DNA of 64,000 nt from Sequoia sempervirens (Eukaryota; Streptophyta; Pinopsida; Cupressales; Cupressaceae), in assembly GCA_007258455.2 (NCBI GenBank), contig VDFB02373365.1:225832194-225896193 (forward strand), in the 5' to 3' direction. How positions within the stretch are numbered: position 1 is the first letter of the stretch; every line of letters starts with the position of its first letter. The notes below the pieces were generated by a model. It was not told the origin of the DNA. It made no database searches and saw nothing but the letters and a program-made list of their open reading frames with translations. The position numbers and the translations under genes are program-made. Shown here piece by piece: positions 35,562 through 50,500 of this stretch.

Positions 35562-38500
35562 TGTAATGCCCCGCCACGCAACCCTAGAGGAAGTTGCAAT
35601 TTGCTACTTAAACGTACCAAAAAAAAAAAATTTGTTTAAGTACAAATAACATGTAAGGTGAATACATATTGCCAACAACCTCTAACGCCACGAGACAAGG
35701 ATTACTTAAAAACCCAACATCAAATAACATTAACATAAACTGAAACATTATGCACTTAAGGAAATGAGACAACATACATTCCAAGCAAGATAAATTACAA
35801 CAAGGATATTAAATACCTCAAGATTCCACTTTAACATTTAAACAATAAGGTTACATCACTCATTCCCCGAATGAGGTAAATCCAACCAAATGATTACATA
35901 ATATAAATTCCACCTCGATAACAACTGGGGGGTAATAAAATACAATAAGAACTGAGAGAACAAGGCATGAGAAGAACTGATTCCCACGAGCTCTCCAACT
36001 GGAAATCACGTACATATGAACATGAAGAAGAGCCAATGGAAAAGAATGCACGCCACCCAACCACGTGGAACCCAAAGGCCCCACTCCCTCCGTGCTAGGA
36101 GACAGTAACAAGGATTTCCTAGACAAGACCATCTACCTCTAGACACGAGCTAGCACACTGAACTGAAACAAGAACAAAACCCACAATACTTAACACAATG
36201 GTTACAATGCTTCCAGAGTACAAAATCGAGTACCATCACTGTACAAAATAAACCAACGGTACAGCACCATACCGACTGCTGTCATAGGAGGAGTGTCATC
36301 GCAAAGGCCACATGGGATCTCCTGGCAAGTCTTCCTAGGTCCCGGCCCCCCTCTAGGGATATCCTGGAAACCTCAACCGACTCCCGGCCCCACATGCATA
36401 CCAGAGCTGAATCGATTATCTCTTGTAAAGACGAGATAATGATCTTGCCATTCCAGGCCTTCCTGACTCATCTCAAGTCTCGTACAAGCCCTTGAGCCAA
36501 TGAGCGAGGCTAAATTATCTTATTAATGTTCAAGCTACTCTATCCCTAGAATAAGTTAATTTACTTTTCATTTAATTAACTGACTCTCACACGAGTTATC
36601 CTGGAACCACTTTGGGCCCGGCGCTCGTTTGAGAGCCACTCCCCTATCGACAACACAAAACTCAACCACATGCCAAGGGTAGACAATGCACTAACACTTA
36701 ACTCAAATAATCAAACACCTCAATAGGTAACACATCACTACGGATGTCCAGAACTGAAACCAAGTGTGCACTACCCAAGGCTAACACAAGGTTGACTAAC
36801 ATAATGAAACCCACATAACAACTGATAACTCGACTCAACCATGAATCACAAGGTCATACAACCCGTTCACAGAACCAGGTAACCACTTGAGCTTAACTCA
36901 CACATAATCCAAGATAGCCAAAGCAAAACATAAGAGACATAGCATCATCTCAAGAAAACACTGCTGGAAGACTTACATGATCAACAAGAACGACCTAAAG
37001 CCAACAATCATATAAACTCACGTAAACCACCCATAACAAATAAATGAACCCATATCTGGAAGGTTCACAAACATTCACTTTCATTTCACAACATCGAAGG
37101 CATATAATTAAGCACTGAAACATTTCAGACCAATAGGAAAACTAATGTTCAGATTTCCTAAATCCATTCAAACACAGATTTCATAACTTGCATTTATCTA
37201 GTCAATTGATCCCATTTCTAATCACGACATTGGAATATATAAAGAACAGATCATTTACTCTAAATTTTGTAACCATATTCATAAACAAACACTTTAATGA
37301 TGCAGCTTTCTGGTTAAAATTTAAATCAACCGTTCTCTCTAAGTTTTACTAACATATTCAAAATCAAGGTATTTTAATATATAACATTTAATTTAAAACA
37401 CTTAATCCATTTTGCAACATAAGACATTCAATCAACTAAAATCGATATTTCAAATAAGACATTAGATTTTCCAACCCCACCCTTGCCTCTAAAAGCACAA
37501 CGATAATCATCTTAATACATTTGAATTATGACACCCCTTAACGCGTCTATTAAATAAAATACCATTGCGAAATCCATACAATTAAATATAAAAGCATGTT
37601 GACATGATTAGTTTACAAACAAATATTCAAAATATGAATATACCTTCATGTGCAAAGTTACTCAATTTAGCCAACTATTATTTTAACAAATATAAAAAGA
37701 AAAATTCCATTAATTAAAAATATATCAAATGACTTATATATTTCCAATTAATCATTTCTAAAAAAAAAACCTTTTGATTTAACAAATAGAATAAAATATA
37801 TTTAATTTACACCAAATTTCATTTAATTTAATATATTTTAAATATATTATATTTTATATAATATATAATATTAAATATTATAAATATTATATAAAATATA
37901 ATATAAAAAATTTAATATTCATTAAAACTCTAAAATGAAATTATATAAAAAAAGACAATTTCGAATTTGAACATTTATTGGAAAGAGGGCCCGGTGGCCG
38001 TGTGCATGCATCCTCCCTGCGGGCGGCGGTGGCTGTGTGTGAACACACAGCCCGCCCCCCGCCAGGCGGCGGCGGCGGCGGTGGTGGGGGTTGACCTCCC
38101 CAACCACCCCAAAAACAACCAAAAAAAAAAACATTTTAATAATAATTTAATCTCTGCGTTTTTTCACAACGAAATAACCAGGGTTTTTTTCTGGGTTAAA
38201 CCCACATTTAAAATTTTCCAAAAGCACAAATATATATGTATATATTTTGTGGGTATTTCCATATATCAATATATATATGGTTGTATTCACAATACATATA
38301 CCCAAATTTGATTTCATACACAAATTATGAAAATAATCTATCTAAATCCATTTCAAAAATAGAATTTTATTTCAAACAACAAGATGGGTTTTCAAAACTA
38401 GATCTCACATGGAGTTTTATTTTATTTTCTTTCAATTTCTAAATCCATTTACAATTTTTTTTTGTAAATTGAAAAGCTTTTCCATGAATTTTTATTGAAT

Positions 38501-39746
38501 CTAAAACTATGTTTTCAATCATTCAAATGAGCAAGAAGAGGAAGGGAGAAAAGATAAAACCTTATGTTTTCTCCAAAATTTGCAAGCTTCCTCCATGGAG
38601 ATTTTCAAGCTCTCCTTCAACTCCACCATCTTAGCCTCCTCCAAGCCTCTCCACCCAACATTCCAAAACCAAGAATTCCATGGAGAGGATTGAAAGAAAA
38701 CCCTAAATAAAATATATCCTTTTTTCCAAACTCCCCAAATTCACATTCAAATTCAATTTCTAATTCAAATTCTAATTCTAATTAAATTCAAAATGCAAAT
38801 GCAACTCACTTTCAAATTCACACTAAATTCAATTTCAAATTCCTATTCAACTCTTCAAAAATATCTTTCCCCAAAATAGTCAACTATTTCAGAAAATATC
38901 CTTTTTACCCCAAAGTCTTGCATAAGAAAACATTGAATTTTTTTAATAACTTTAACCCATTTTCTAATTCCAATTTGAATTCAAAATATTCTAGCATTTT
39001 ATTTTCAACAAAAGAATTAAATCTTTTACACTTTTAATTCATAGGGATAATTTAATTAATTCACACAATTAATTCAAATTATCAATAAAATAAATCTAAT
39101 TCAATAATTAGATTATTTTATTAATTCAATTAAATTAATTAATTAATCACTAATTTTCCAACATCTCAATAAGACAAAACATTCATCATTTATAATTTCC
39201 AAAAGCTATTTAATCACTTTTAGCTTGCAACTAAACACATTTAATCATTAATTAGACTACGCAAGTCATTTAATAAACTTTAAACTTGAAATCAAATAAA
39301 CACTCAAAGGAACTGACCAAGTTAAAACAACTGACCCCGACGACAAACCAACAACATGCCATGACTAGGGTGACGACCTGGTTCGGAAACCCTAGCTACT
39401 ATCTCCCAATTAATTTCCGTTGGTCAATGGACACGCTCAGACCTGGAAACCAGGTGGAGTCGATGTCATGTACCTGCCAACCTACAACAAAGAGCATGTC
39501 GAACGTGCATATATACATAATATGATCAGACACACTGTGAAGAGGAAATCTCAGAATCATAGGGCACTTGCAAGCGAGTGATACAACCCCATCCCCTTCA
39601 CCAATACAATCTCACTAACTGACGCATCTAACATTATTAACATAATCAAAGCATAAAGCATCATTAATTCACATGTTAACATAATTGAAGCATAACATAG
39701 GAAAACATTGCCTAATTAATAGAGCACAAAAATGAGGGGTGTTACA
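35562..39746 (-). repeat. LARD 3' LTR (left on the plus strand)
   Basis: It begins TGTAATGCCCCGCCACG and ends GAGGGGTGTTACA on the plus strand. Notable parts are a moderately GC-rich stretch at 36290-36620, an (AT)-rich core at 37680-37930, and a sharp GC-rich block at 37985-38100 holding a perfect hairpin, GGCTGTGTGT/ACACACAGCC. The frames at 35860-36132 and 37922-38311 are repeated in the other LTR and have no recognised domain, so I do not call genes. Confidence 0.92.
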
Positions 39747-40784
39747 TCCTCCCCCCTAGGGTCAGGCTTACTCCTGGAAGCCTGCAAGTTCCCCTATTAC
39801 AAACTCCATAAGATTACACATAAATCAATATCATTACAAGTTTACTCCAGACAAGATATGCAACATTATCACTTCAACATTCGTTCGACATTTTGCATTT
39901 TGAATCTAGGTACAATAATCTATTCATCAACATGATTTCTTAAGATTTAACAATGAAGTTGGGGACTATAGGCCTCACCAACAAGATGCACCTATTATGC
40001 AATTATCATTTTCATACTATGGTTTCACTAATCTTTTATTTTCTCTAAACTTTTACATACTACAAAATGGTTTTCTATTCAGATTATACATTTTCCATGA
40101 TTATGAATGCAACTTGGGGACTTAGGTTCTTTACCCAAGGTTTGATCTAGGAAACAAACCTTCATGAATACATAAACATTTTCTCATAAGGTACAAACGC
40201 CATACTAAGGCACTCAAGGAAAGAGGTCTATGCCTATCTTGCCATATCAAGCACTTGGAATACACCCAACAAACACACTACAACCGCACTCAAGAATCCA
40301 CTCAAGGGTCTCAACCCTTTACACAATGAAAAGGTCAAGCAACTAGAAGGAAGCCAAACAAAACACACCTCTTGGTAGGCTTGCGAGCCTAACCCTCACA
40401 AAAGCATTCAACAAAAGACATGCAAAGGTGGAAACAATGACAAAACTGATTGTTGTCCACCACACACAACACCTCAAAATCACACACTACACAATTGTCC
40501 ATAATGCATTCTTCCAATAGAAGGGATATCGGTGCATTGCGCACTACACCGAGGATCCTATCCTTTCCACTAGTTTCCTGCACCATTGGACCTATACCAT
40601 CTCACAACAACTTCTGGGCACACAAGAGAAATCAACCCAAAAGGAAAACAACACGAAAGAGAAAACAACTAGGTCAATACAATGGCTCATAGTGCCTAGA
40701 GTATAAACCTACACAACTTACAACAGAATGGGTCCAACATACTCCCAGAATTCCCAGTGTTTAAACCTAGGCTCTGATACCATG
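39747..40784 (-). other. LARD interior: polypurine tract, non-coding core and primer-binding site
   Basis: On the minus strand the core starts with CA and then the perfect primer-binding site TGGTATCAGAGC (40782-40771). It ends with the polypurine tract CCTAGGGGGGAGGA (39760-39747), directly against the 3' LTR. Between them lie about 1 kb without gag or pol motifs. Minus-strand frames of 65 and 60 codons (40389-40586, 40718-40900) are unrecognised; the second crosses the LTR boundary. Confidence 0.88.
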
Positions 40785-43700
40785 TGTAATGCCCCGCCAC
40801 GCAACCCTAGAGGAAGTTGCAATTCGCTACTTAAACGTACCAATTTTTTTTTTTTGTTTAAGTACAAATAACATGTAAGGTGAATACATATTGCCAACAA
40901 CCTCTAAGGCCACGAGACAAGGATTACTTAAAAACCCAACATCAAATAACATTAACATAAACTGAAACATTATGCACTTAAGGAAATGAGACAACATACA
41001 TTCCAAGCAAGATAAATTACAACAAGGATATTAAATACCTCAAGATTCCAATTTAACATTTAAACAATAAGGTTACATCACTCATTCCCCGAATGAGGTA
41101 AATCCAACCAAATGATTACATAATATAAATTCCACCTCGATAACAACTGAGGGGTAATAAAATACAATAAGAACTGAGAGAACAAGACATGAGAAGAACT
41201 GATTCCCACAAGCTCTCCAACTGGAAATCACATACGCACGAACATGAAGAAGAGCCAATGGAAAAGAATGCACGCCACCCAACCACGTGGAACCCAAAGG
41301 CCCCACTCCATCCGTGCTAGGAGACAATAACAAGGATTTCCTAGACAAGACCATCTACCTCTAGACACGAGCTGACACACTGAACTGAAACAAGAACAAA
41401 ACCCACATTACTTAACACAATGGTTACAATGCTTCCAGAGTACAAAATCGAGTACCATCACTGTACAAAATAAACCAACAGTACAACACCATACTGACTG
41501 CTGTCATAGGAGGAGTGTCATCGCAAAGGCTGCATGGGATCTCCTAGCAAGTCTTCCTAGGTCCCGGCCCCCCTCTAGGGATATCCTGGAAACCTCAACC
41601 GACTCTCGGCCACACATGCATACCAGAGCGGAATCGATTATCTCTCGTAAAGATGAGATAACGATCTTGCCATTCTAGGCCTTCCCGACTCATCTCAAGT
41701 CTCGTACAAGCCCTTGAGCCAATGAGCGAGGCTAAATTATCTTATTAATGTTCAAGCTACTCTATCCCTAGAATAAGTTAATTTACTTTTCATTTAATTA
41801 ACCGACTCTCACATGAGTTATCCTAGAGCCACTTTGGGCCCGGCGCTCGTTTGAGAGCCACTCCCCTATCGACAACACAAAACTCAACCACATGCCAAGG
41901 GTAGACAATGCACTAACACTTAACTCAAATAATCAAACACCTCAATAGGTAACACATCACTATGGATGTCCAGAATTGAAACCAAGCGTGCACTACCCAA
42001 GGCTAACACAAGGTTGACTAACATAATGAAACCCACATAACAACTGATAACTTGACTCAACCATGAATCACAAGGTCATACAACCCGTTCACAGAACCAG
42101 GTAACCACTTGAGCTTAACTCACACATAATCCAAGATAGCCAAAGCAAAACATAAGAGACATAGCATCATCTCAAGAAAACACTGCTGGAAGACTTACAT
42201 GATCAACAAGAACGACCTAAAGCCAACAATCATATAAACTCACATAAACCACCCATAACAAATAAATGAACCCATATCTGGAAGGTTCACAAACATTCAC
42301 TTTCATTTCACAACATCGAAGGCGTATAATTAAGCATTGAAACATTTCAGACCAATAGGAAAACTAATGTTCGGATTTCCTAAATCCATTCAAACATAGA
42401 TTTCATAACTTGCATTTATCCAGTCAATTGATCCCATTTCTAATCATGACATTGGAATATATAAAGAACAGATCATTTACTCTAAATTTCGTAACCATAT
42501 TCATAAACAAACACTTTAATGATGCAGCTTTCTGGTTAAAATTTAAATCAACCGTTCTCTCTAAGTTTTACTAACATATTCAAACTCAAGGTATTTTAAT
42601 ATATAACATTTAATTTAAAACACTTAATCCATTTTGCAACATAAGACATTCAATCAACTAAAATCGATATTTCAAATAAGACATTAGATTTTCCAACCCC
42701 ACCCTTGCCTCTAAAAGAACAACGATAATCATCTTAATACATTTGAATTATGACACCCCTTAACGCTTCTATTAAATAAAATACCATTGCGAAATCCATA
42801 CAATTAAATATAAAAGCATGTTGACATGATTAGTTTACAAACAAATATTCAAAATATGAATATACCTTCATGTGCAAAGTTACTCAATTTAGCCAACTAT
42901 TATTTTAACAAATATAAAAAGAAAAATTCCATTAATTAAAAATATATCAAATGACATATATTTCCAATTAATCATTTCTAAAAAAAAAAACCTTTTGATT
43001 TAACAAATAGAATAAAATATATTTAATTTACACCAAATTTCATTTAATGTAATATATTTTAAATATATTATATTTTATATAATATATAATATATAATATT
43101 AAATATTATAAATATTATATAAAATATATATAAAAAATTTAATATTCATTAAAACTCTAAAATGAAATTATATAAAAAAAAGACAATTTCGAATTTGAAC
43201 ATTTATTGGAAAGAGGGCTGGAGCCCAGGGCATGCAGCCCCTGCCTCCCGCTGGGCGGCGGTGGCCGTGTGCAGAGCACACAGCGTCGCCTCCCTGCGGG
43301 CGGCGGTGGCTGTGTGTGAACACACAGCCCGCCCCCCGCCAGGCGGCGGCGGCGGCGGTGGTGGGGGTTGACCTCCCCAACCACCCCAAAAACAACCAAA
43401 AAAAAAAACATTTTAATAATAATTTAATCTCTGCATTTTTTTCACAATGAAATAACCAGGGTTTTTCTTTTTCTGGGTTAAACCCACATTTAAAATTTTC
43501 CAAAAGCACAAATATATATGTATATATTTTGTGGGTATTTCCATATATCAATATATATATGGTTGTATTCACAATACATATACCCAAATTTGATTTCATA
43601 CACAAATTATGAAAATAATCTATCTAAATCCATTTCAAAAATAGAATTTTATTTCAAACAACAAGATGGGTTTTCAAAACTAGATCTCACATGGAGTTTT

Positions 43701-45026
43701 ATTTTATTTTCTTTCAATTTCTAAATCCATTTACAATTTTTTTTTGTAAATTGAAAAGCTTTTCCATGAATTTTTATTGAATCTAAAACTATGTTTTCAA
43801 TCATTCAAATGAGCAAGAAGAGGAAGGGAGAAAAGATAAAACCTTATGTTTTCTCCAAAATTTGCAAGCTTCCTCCATGGAGATTTTCAAGCTCTCCTTC
43901 AACTCCACCATCTTAGCCTCCTCCAAGCCTCTCCACGCAACATTCCAAAACCAAGAATTCCATGGAGAGGATTGAAAGAAAACCCTAAATAAAATATATC
44001 CTTTTTTCCAAACTCCCCAAATTCACATTCAAATTCAATTTCTAATTCAAATTCTAATTCTAATTAAATTCAAAATGCAAATGCAACTCACTTTCAAATT
44101 CACACTAAATTCAATTTCAAATTCCTATTCAACTCTTCAAAAATATCTTTCCCCAAAATAGTCAACTATTTCAGAAAATATCCTTTTTACCCCAAAGTCT
44201 TGCATAAGTAAACATTGAATTTTTAATAACTTTAACCCATTTTCTAATTCCAATTTGAATTCAAAATATTCTAGCATTTTATTTTCAACAAAAGAATTAA
44301 ATCTTTTACACTTTTAATTCATAGGGATAATTTAATTAATTCACACAATTAATTCAAATTATCAATAAAATAAATCTAATTCAATAATTAGATTATTTTA
44401 TTAATTCAATTAAATTAATTAATTAATCACTAATTTTCCAACATCTAAATAAGACAAAACATTCATCATTTATAATTTCCAAAAGCTATTTAATCACTTT
44501 TAGCTTGCAACTAAACACATTTAATCATTAATTAGACTACGCAAGTCATTTAATAAACTTTAAACTTGAAATCAAATAAACACTCGAAGGAACTGACCAA
44601 GTTAAAACAACTAACCCCGACGACAAACCAACAACATGCTATGACTAGGGTGACGACCTGGTTTGGAAACCCTAGCTACTATCTCCAAATTAATTTTCGT
44701 TGGTCAATGGACACGCTCAGACCTGGAAACCAGGTGGAGTCGATGTCATGTACCTGCCAACCTACAACAAAGAGCATGTCGAACGTGCATATATACATAA
44801 TATGATCAGACACACCGTGAAGATGAAATCTCAGAATCGTAGGGCACTCGCAAGCGAGTGATACAACCCCGTCCCCTTCACCAATACAATCTCACTAACT
44901 GATGCATCTAACATTATTAACATAATCAAAGCATAAAGCATCATTAATTCACATGTTAACATAATTGAAGCATAACATAGGAAAACATTGCCTAATTAAT
45001 AGAGCACAAAAATGAGGGGTGTTACA
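40785..45026 (-). repeat. LARD 5' LTR (right on the plus strand)
   Basis: It is nearly identical to 35562-39746. The main structural difference is in the GC-rich block (43215-43375), which here carries about 60-70 extra bases, including a second hairpin-forming segment, GTGTGCAGAGCACAC. Confidence 0.92.
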
Positions 45027-45518
45027 CATAGAGTTATATTTATTGAATTCCTAGGATATTCTACTAATTAGTGTGACTTAATACTTGAGCCATGAGTTTC
45101 ATGAGTTTTATCAATCCCTTCCTTTGGCTTCTAGCACATTAGTGTCACTTGTAGTCCCTATTTTTATTTTGGCTTAGTACATAGCCTCCCATTCTAGAAT
45201 TTTTTTTATGTTGTATCAGATTGGAAACTATTTTTCTTGTGAGCCTCCTATTCATGTGGGCCACCCCTCTTTCTTTTGAATGATCTTACAACCTTTATTT
45301 TCCTCTCAAATTTTATTTCTCTCATGGTTCATCCATCACCCATTCGATGACATACAAAAATTTAATAAAAACTATAGCCACAATAGTCCCTACCCCCTTA
45401 TCTTTTAACTTTCCACATTTTTCCTAAACATTCACCTTGATAGCATCCTCTATGATGTATCATCCATTGAATTTTGGTATAATTTAATGTTGTGTTATCT
45501 TGGATTGACTTGTGGGCC
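45027..45518 (+). repeat. Copy B of the long LTR-like repeat, part 2
   Basis: The first five bases are the LARD target duplication. From there the sequence aligns with 21179-21719 of copy A (TTGAATTCCTAGG, GTGGGCCACCCCTCT, TGATGTATCATCCATTGAATTTTGG). It ends at ...TGTGGGCC, where the CACTA element begins. Confidence 0.82.
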
Positions 45519-45631
45519 CACTACAACAAAACAAGCAACTAGCACCTAAAATAGTGCCAAATTTTAGTGTATATGAGTTCATAAATTGGGAACTTCTATT
45601 GGTGCAAAACTCGGTGCAAAATGCTATGTTC

Positions 45632-46005
45632 ACTTCGGCGCCAGATTTAGCGCCAGATTTAGCATCAGGTTTAGCGTCGGATTTAGCGCCAGATTTAGTG
45701 CCAATTTTTTGTTGCTTCCAGTTAGGCTTTAGATTTTGCTTATGGTTTTGCTTCTTGTGTTGCTTCCAGTTTTGCTTCTGATTTTGCTTCTAGGTTTACC
45801 TCCGATTTTGCTTCCAATTTTGCTTCGGGTTTTGCTTCCAAATTTGCTTCCGGTTTTGCTTCCAATTTTGCTTCCAATTTTTCTTCCAATTTTACTTCCA
45901 GTTTTGCTTCCAAGATTGCTTTTGGTTTGCTTCTAGTTTGGCTTCCATTGTTGCTTCCCTTTTTGCTTCTAAAAATGCTTCTTGTTTTGCTTCCATTTAT
46001 TAATT
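45632..46005 (+). repeat. CACTA left subterminal repeats
   Basis: The sequence 45632-45712 holds about six copies of a unit like CCAGATTTAGCG, 12 bp apart. It passes into about 20 copies of TTTTGCTTCCAA-like units, 12-15 bp apart, to about 46000. The first motif is the reverse complement of the GGTGCTAAATCT motif at the other end of the transposon. Open frames across the second motif (45512-45936) only translate the repeat. Confidence 0.85.
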
Positions 46006-46260
46006 TAATATGTTTTATTTCAATTTAATTAGTTAAATATATCATGCATCTTAAATAACTCATATGATTATAGAGTAAGTAAATTAAATAATATGTTTTA
46101 TTTCAATTTAACTAATTAAATATATCATGCCTCTTAAATAGCTCATGATTATAGAGTAAGCAATTTAGTTATTTAACTCATATGATTAAATAACAAGATA
46201 ATTATTAATAACATGATCATCATTTATAATTAAAATGTGAGTCAAATATGTCACTAGATT

Positions 46261-46440
46261 AATAACATGTCAAAATGATACATGTCCAACAGTCAACATA
46301 AGTGAAAATGACACATGTATAAATGATATAAGTAAAAATGATAAATTATATAACTCAAAATGATACAAGTCAAAATGATACATGTCCAAATGATATATTT
46401 CAAAATGATACATGTCAAAATGATACAACTCAATAATATG
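46261..46440 (+). repeat. Minisatellite-like AAATGATACATGTC repeats
   Basis: About a dozen imperfect 14-15 bp units (CAAAATGATACATGTC, CAAAATGATACAACTC and variants) lie in tandem. The minus-strand His/Tyr-rich frames here (46270-46530) are by-products. A CATCATCAT microsatellite follows at 46571-46591. Confidence 0.75.
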
Positions 46441-46900
46441 GTACTGTAGGCCATGAAAACAATACATATGATAGTAACCATGAAAAGTGGCATCATGATA
46501 ATGATATATTAGCAATGATCCATGATGCAATCTATATGATCATGAATGCCACTAGCTACTACCAGCAATTGCATCATCATCATCATCATCCTCTACCATG
46601 TGATATGTACCAAAACCAACATATGTTGGATCTATATATCATGAGGATCATCTTGATCTTCTGGAAGACCCGTGTTCTGCAAAAAAAACATTTAAAATAA
46701 AATTTTATTATTTATTTCATGCAATAATTTATTTTTTTGTTATATATCTAATATTACAACATGTGAAACAAAACCATAATCACATTGCATCATATCAAAG
46801 TGCACATACCATAATAAAATTTCATAAAAGTTACAGCTAATATGTCATTCTAGTGATGTAAAGCATGCAACAATTCTAATAAACATTAGCAAAATATGCC

Positions 46901-47535
<635 letters not shown>

Positions 47536-47588
47536 GCTAGCATCAAATAACCAACAATTTTGAAAATAACATGAAAACTCTTAGTTGC

Positions 47589-50500
47589 TGTAACGCCCCC
47601 CCGTGCGAACCCCAAAGGACAATTACAAAATAATTACAGCACAATTTTTTTTTTTAAGTAAACATAACATACACATTAAGTCATAACATGAATTTCATGT
47701 AAGTAAATTCACTAACACATACATCCTTTGGGGTACACGAGGAGTCATTACACGACTTAGATCCATACAACAGCAATAAAGAATAAAATCCAAGGATATA
47801 AAGTAAAAATTATCAAATGAAGCACAAACATGATAAATCATTGATAAGAACCATTTGCGTACATAAATACAACATATGCATAATTAACACATTGAATAAC
47901 AATTGCCAATAGCCAAATAAGGTTTAACGTTACATTACAATACAATGATCAAGATGTACAATGATACAAAAGTGGTCCCAATCATAAATGGAAACCATAC
48001 GAGATAACATGATACAAATGAATACAAAATATCACAACTAGCTCCAAGACAAATACAACTCTGGAGTCGCTGCATCCGCACCAATCCGCACCTCTCGATC
48101 CTCGACTGGGGACCCAATGGGGTGCTTAGCACGTTCCACCCGACCATGTGAGTCCGAAGACCCACCCCCCGTGCTAGGAGCTGAACAAGAAAGAACTCGC
48201 AACCAAGAACATCCAAAAATAGGGAACCACAGGACTCAACGCCATACAAAGGTATCATAAAACTCAAGAATTGCAACAACATCCAAGAGTCAACATAATA
48301 AATTAAGATCACAAATCCCATCACGTAAATCAAAGCAATGACCAATAAATAAGTAACCAAAGGATGATCATGAAACACTTCCAATCAAACTGAATTAATA
48401 AACATAATACAATTCCAAATTGCAATTAAATAATACAATAACATCATATCACCGTATCAAAAGAGTACAAGGCCATAAGTCAAATATCAACGAGATCATA
48501 CAAGACCACAAAGTACACCAAAGATGTATCAAGACAATAATCATAAATCAAGATAAATTCAAATATCAACAATCTCAACCAACTCCCACAACCTACTTCC
48601 AGAGGAACACAATAAAATAAAACACATGGGCAACTAGGGGAGAGTGTCATCGCATAGCCCACATGGGTTCTCCTGGCCCTTCCTCCCAAACTGAGGCGCC
48701 GGCCCCCATCTATGGATCTCCTGTGCTCTTCCTCCCAACTGGAGGCGCCGGCACCATAGGGTAGCTCATGCGGAGCCGTAGACTTCTCGTGAAGATGAGG
48801 TCACGACCTTGCCAACCACGGCCTTCTCAGCCTTCCATTAGTCTGCGGAAGCACTAATGAAGACGAGGCATCCATTTTTTTTAATCTTGTAATGATATTA
48901 CTACCCAACCCTCCTAAGTTAATTATTAGGTTTTCACTTGGTTACCAACTCACTCGTGGGTTCTCCTGTGCTCTTCCCCTTACACGGGGCGCCGGCCCCC
49001 ATGAGGAGCCACTCTCCCTAGAGACCCAACAACATAAAAACCAAGGAACCAAGAAACCAAGGGTTGTACCATCAAAATAAGAATATAAGATCTCAACTGA
49101 GAAGCATGCGAGGCATTACCCATCTTGCTATAAATACAATATTCAAGTCTCAACAAATCTCGTACAACCATTTTAAAATCATGAAACCAAAACACTCGCC
49201 AAATCAAGGCACATAAAGAGAGAGAACATCAATTATCAATCATCTCAAGCCTCTGGAAGTCAAAAGAATGAAAACCCACAAACAAGGGTAAAATGAAGCA
49301 ACACAGGTTTTTCCCAAATAATTCCAATACAAGGATAAAATTTCCTTCAAATATGAGATTAACTCAGAAAAGCCATAGAAAAGAAGATTCATCAAGACCC
49401 ATCCACAACTCAACAATGGTGTCACCTCAAATAGAGAAACGCAAAAGAAAATCAACCTTGAATTTAACAAAATCACTTAATAAAACCACAAGCCACCAAT
49501 TAGGTATTCCACGGGAGACCTCAATTTTCCCCTTACAAGATACCTATATAGTTGGTAAACAAATGACGTTTGATAAAAATCAACAAACATGACAACAATA
49601 TAATTTAATGTTTCACCAAAATAATAAAAGAGGGAAGACCGCATTCCATAAGAAGCATAAACTTATCACAACCAAGCATCGCATAAGTATCCAATCAATT
49701 CTATCACAAAATCAACTAATAAGACTTAAAATCAACCACTAAAAGAGATCAACATTTGGAAGTTCACATCATTTTACTTACATAATGCAAGCACACATTT
49801 GAACAAGGCACCTCTTAACATGCAAAACTCCACTTTTCCAATATTTCCAATTTAACTATCCCACTTGAAACTAACCAAATTAAGAATAAACTAATCTATC
49901 AATATTTACACAATTATCAAAAATTTGACATAAAGAAATCTTCCTCTATATAACTCTCCAACGTAACTACATACAAATTTAATTTATTCTCTTTTTCTAA
50001 TTTAATTTCAACTATGTTTATCTACTTTACCACATAATTATAAAGCACAAGTTATTCTATTTCTAACCCTATAGTTCAACACATGTATACCTTTATATAA
50101 CAATAACTTATTACCAACACCATTTAGAACATATAAAGATCCCCTCAAAATCAAATCAACTCAAGAGAACACTACATTGGAATGGACTTACAAAAGATAT
50201 TCAACCTTTAATTAACTAATACAATCTAATTAATAAATTTCCAAGAACGTTTATTACACTTTATCTTTCCAATTAGTTTAACGCAATAATAATCTAATTT
50301 TATCCTATTTACTTACATTTCCATATTCAACTATCTTATGTAATAAATATCCCAAATTATTTATTATATTTTAGTTTTAAAGAACATAAATAAATAACAC
50401 AATTTACTTTTTCCTTCTATAATTATTAAAAGAAATAAAATCTACGAGAATATGTATATTTCTCTCTTAAAAACAAAACCAAAATACCGTCTTAACTTTC

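Larger units (their letters stand above)
35562..45026 (-). mobile_element. LARD-type non-autonomous LTR retrotransposon with 4.2 kb LTRs
   Basis: Two direct repeats, 35562-39746 (4185 bp) and 40785-45026 (4242 bp), flank a 1038 bp interior. The whole is bordered by a perfect duplication, CATAG (35557-35561 and 45027-45031). The orientation is minus. On that strand each LTR reads TGTAACACCCC...GGGGCATTACA, the right-hand LTR is followed by a perfect tRNA-iMet site, and the left-hand LTR is preceded by a polypurine tract. No retrotransposon protein is encoded anywhere in it. Large LTRs plus a short non-coding core fit the LARD/TR-GAG class of parasitic elements. The LTRs differ at only about 1-2 bases per hundred by eye, so it is among the youngest insertions here. 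Confidence 0.92.

Noticed and set aside
35860..36132. 90-codon minus-strand frame repeated at 41082-41354
   Set aside because: It is present in both LTR copies because the LTR is duplicated. It has no recognised domain, and conservation here only reflects the young age of the element.
37922..38311. Overlapping frames in the LARD LTR (and their twins at 43157-43605)
   Set aside because: Frames are created by the GC-rich hairpin block and low-complexity sequence, differ between the two LTRs, and show no domain.
45512..45936. Leu/Phe/Val-rich frames suggesting membrane proteins
   Set aside because: They translate the TTTTGCTTCCAA subterminal repeats of the CACTA.
46270..46530. His/Tyr-rich minus-strand frame resembling a metal-binding protein
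   Set aside because: It arises from the AAATGATACATGTC minisatellite; the periodic residues follow the repeat.
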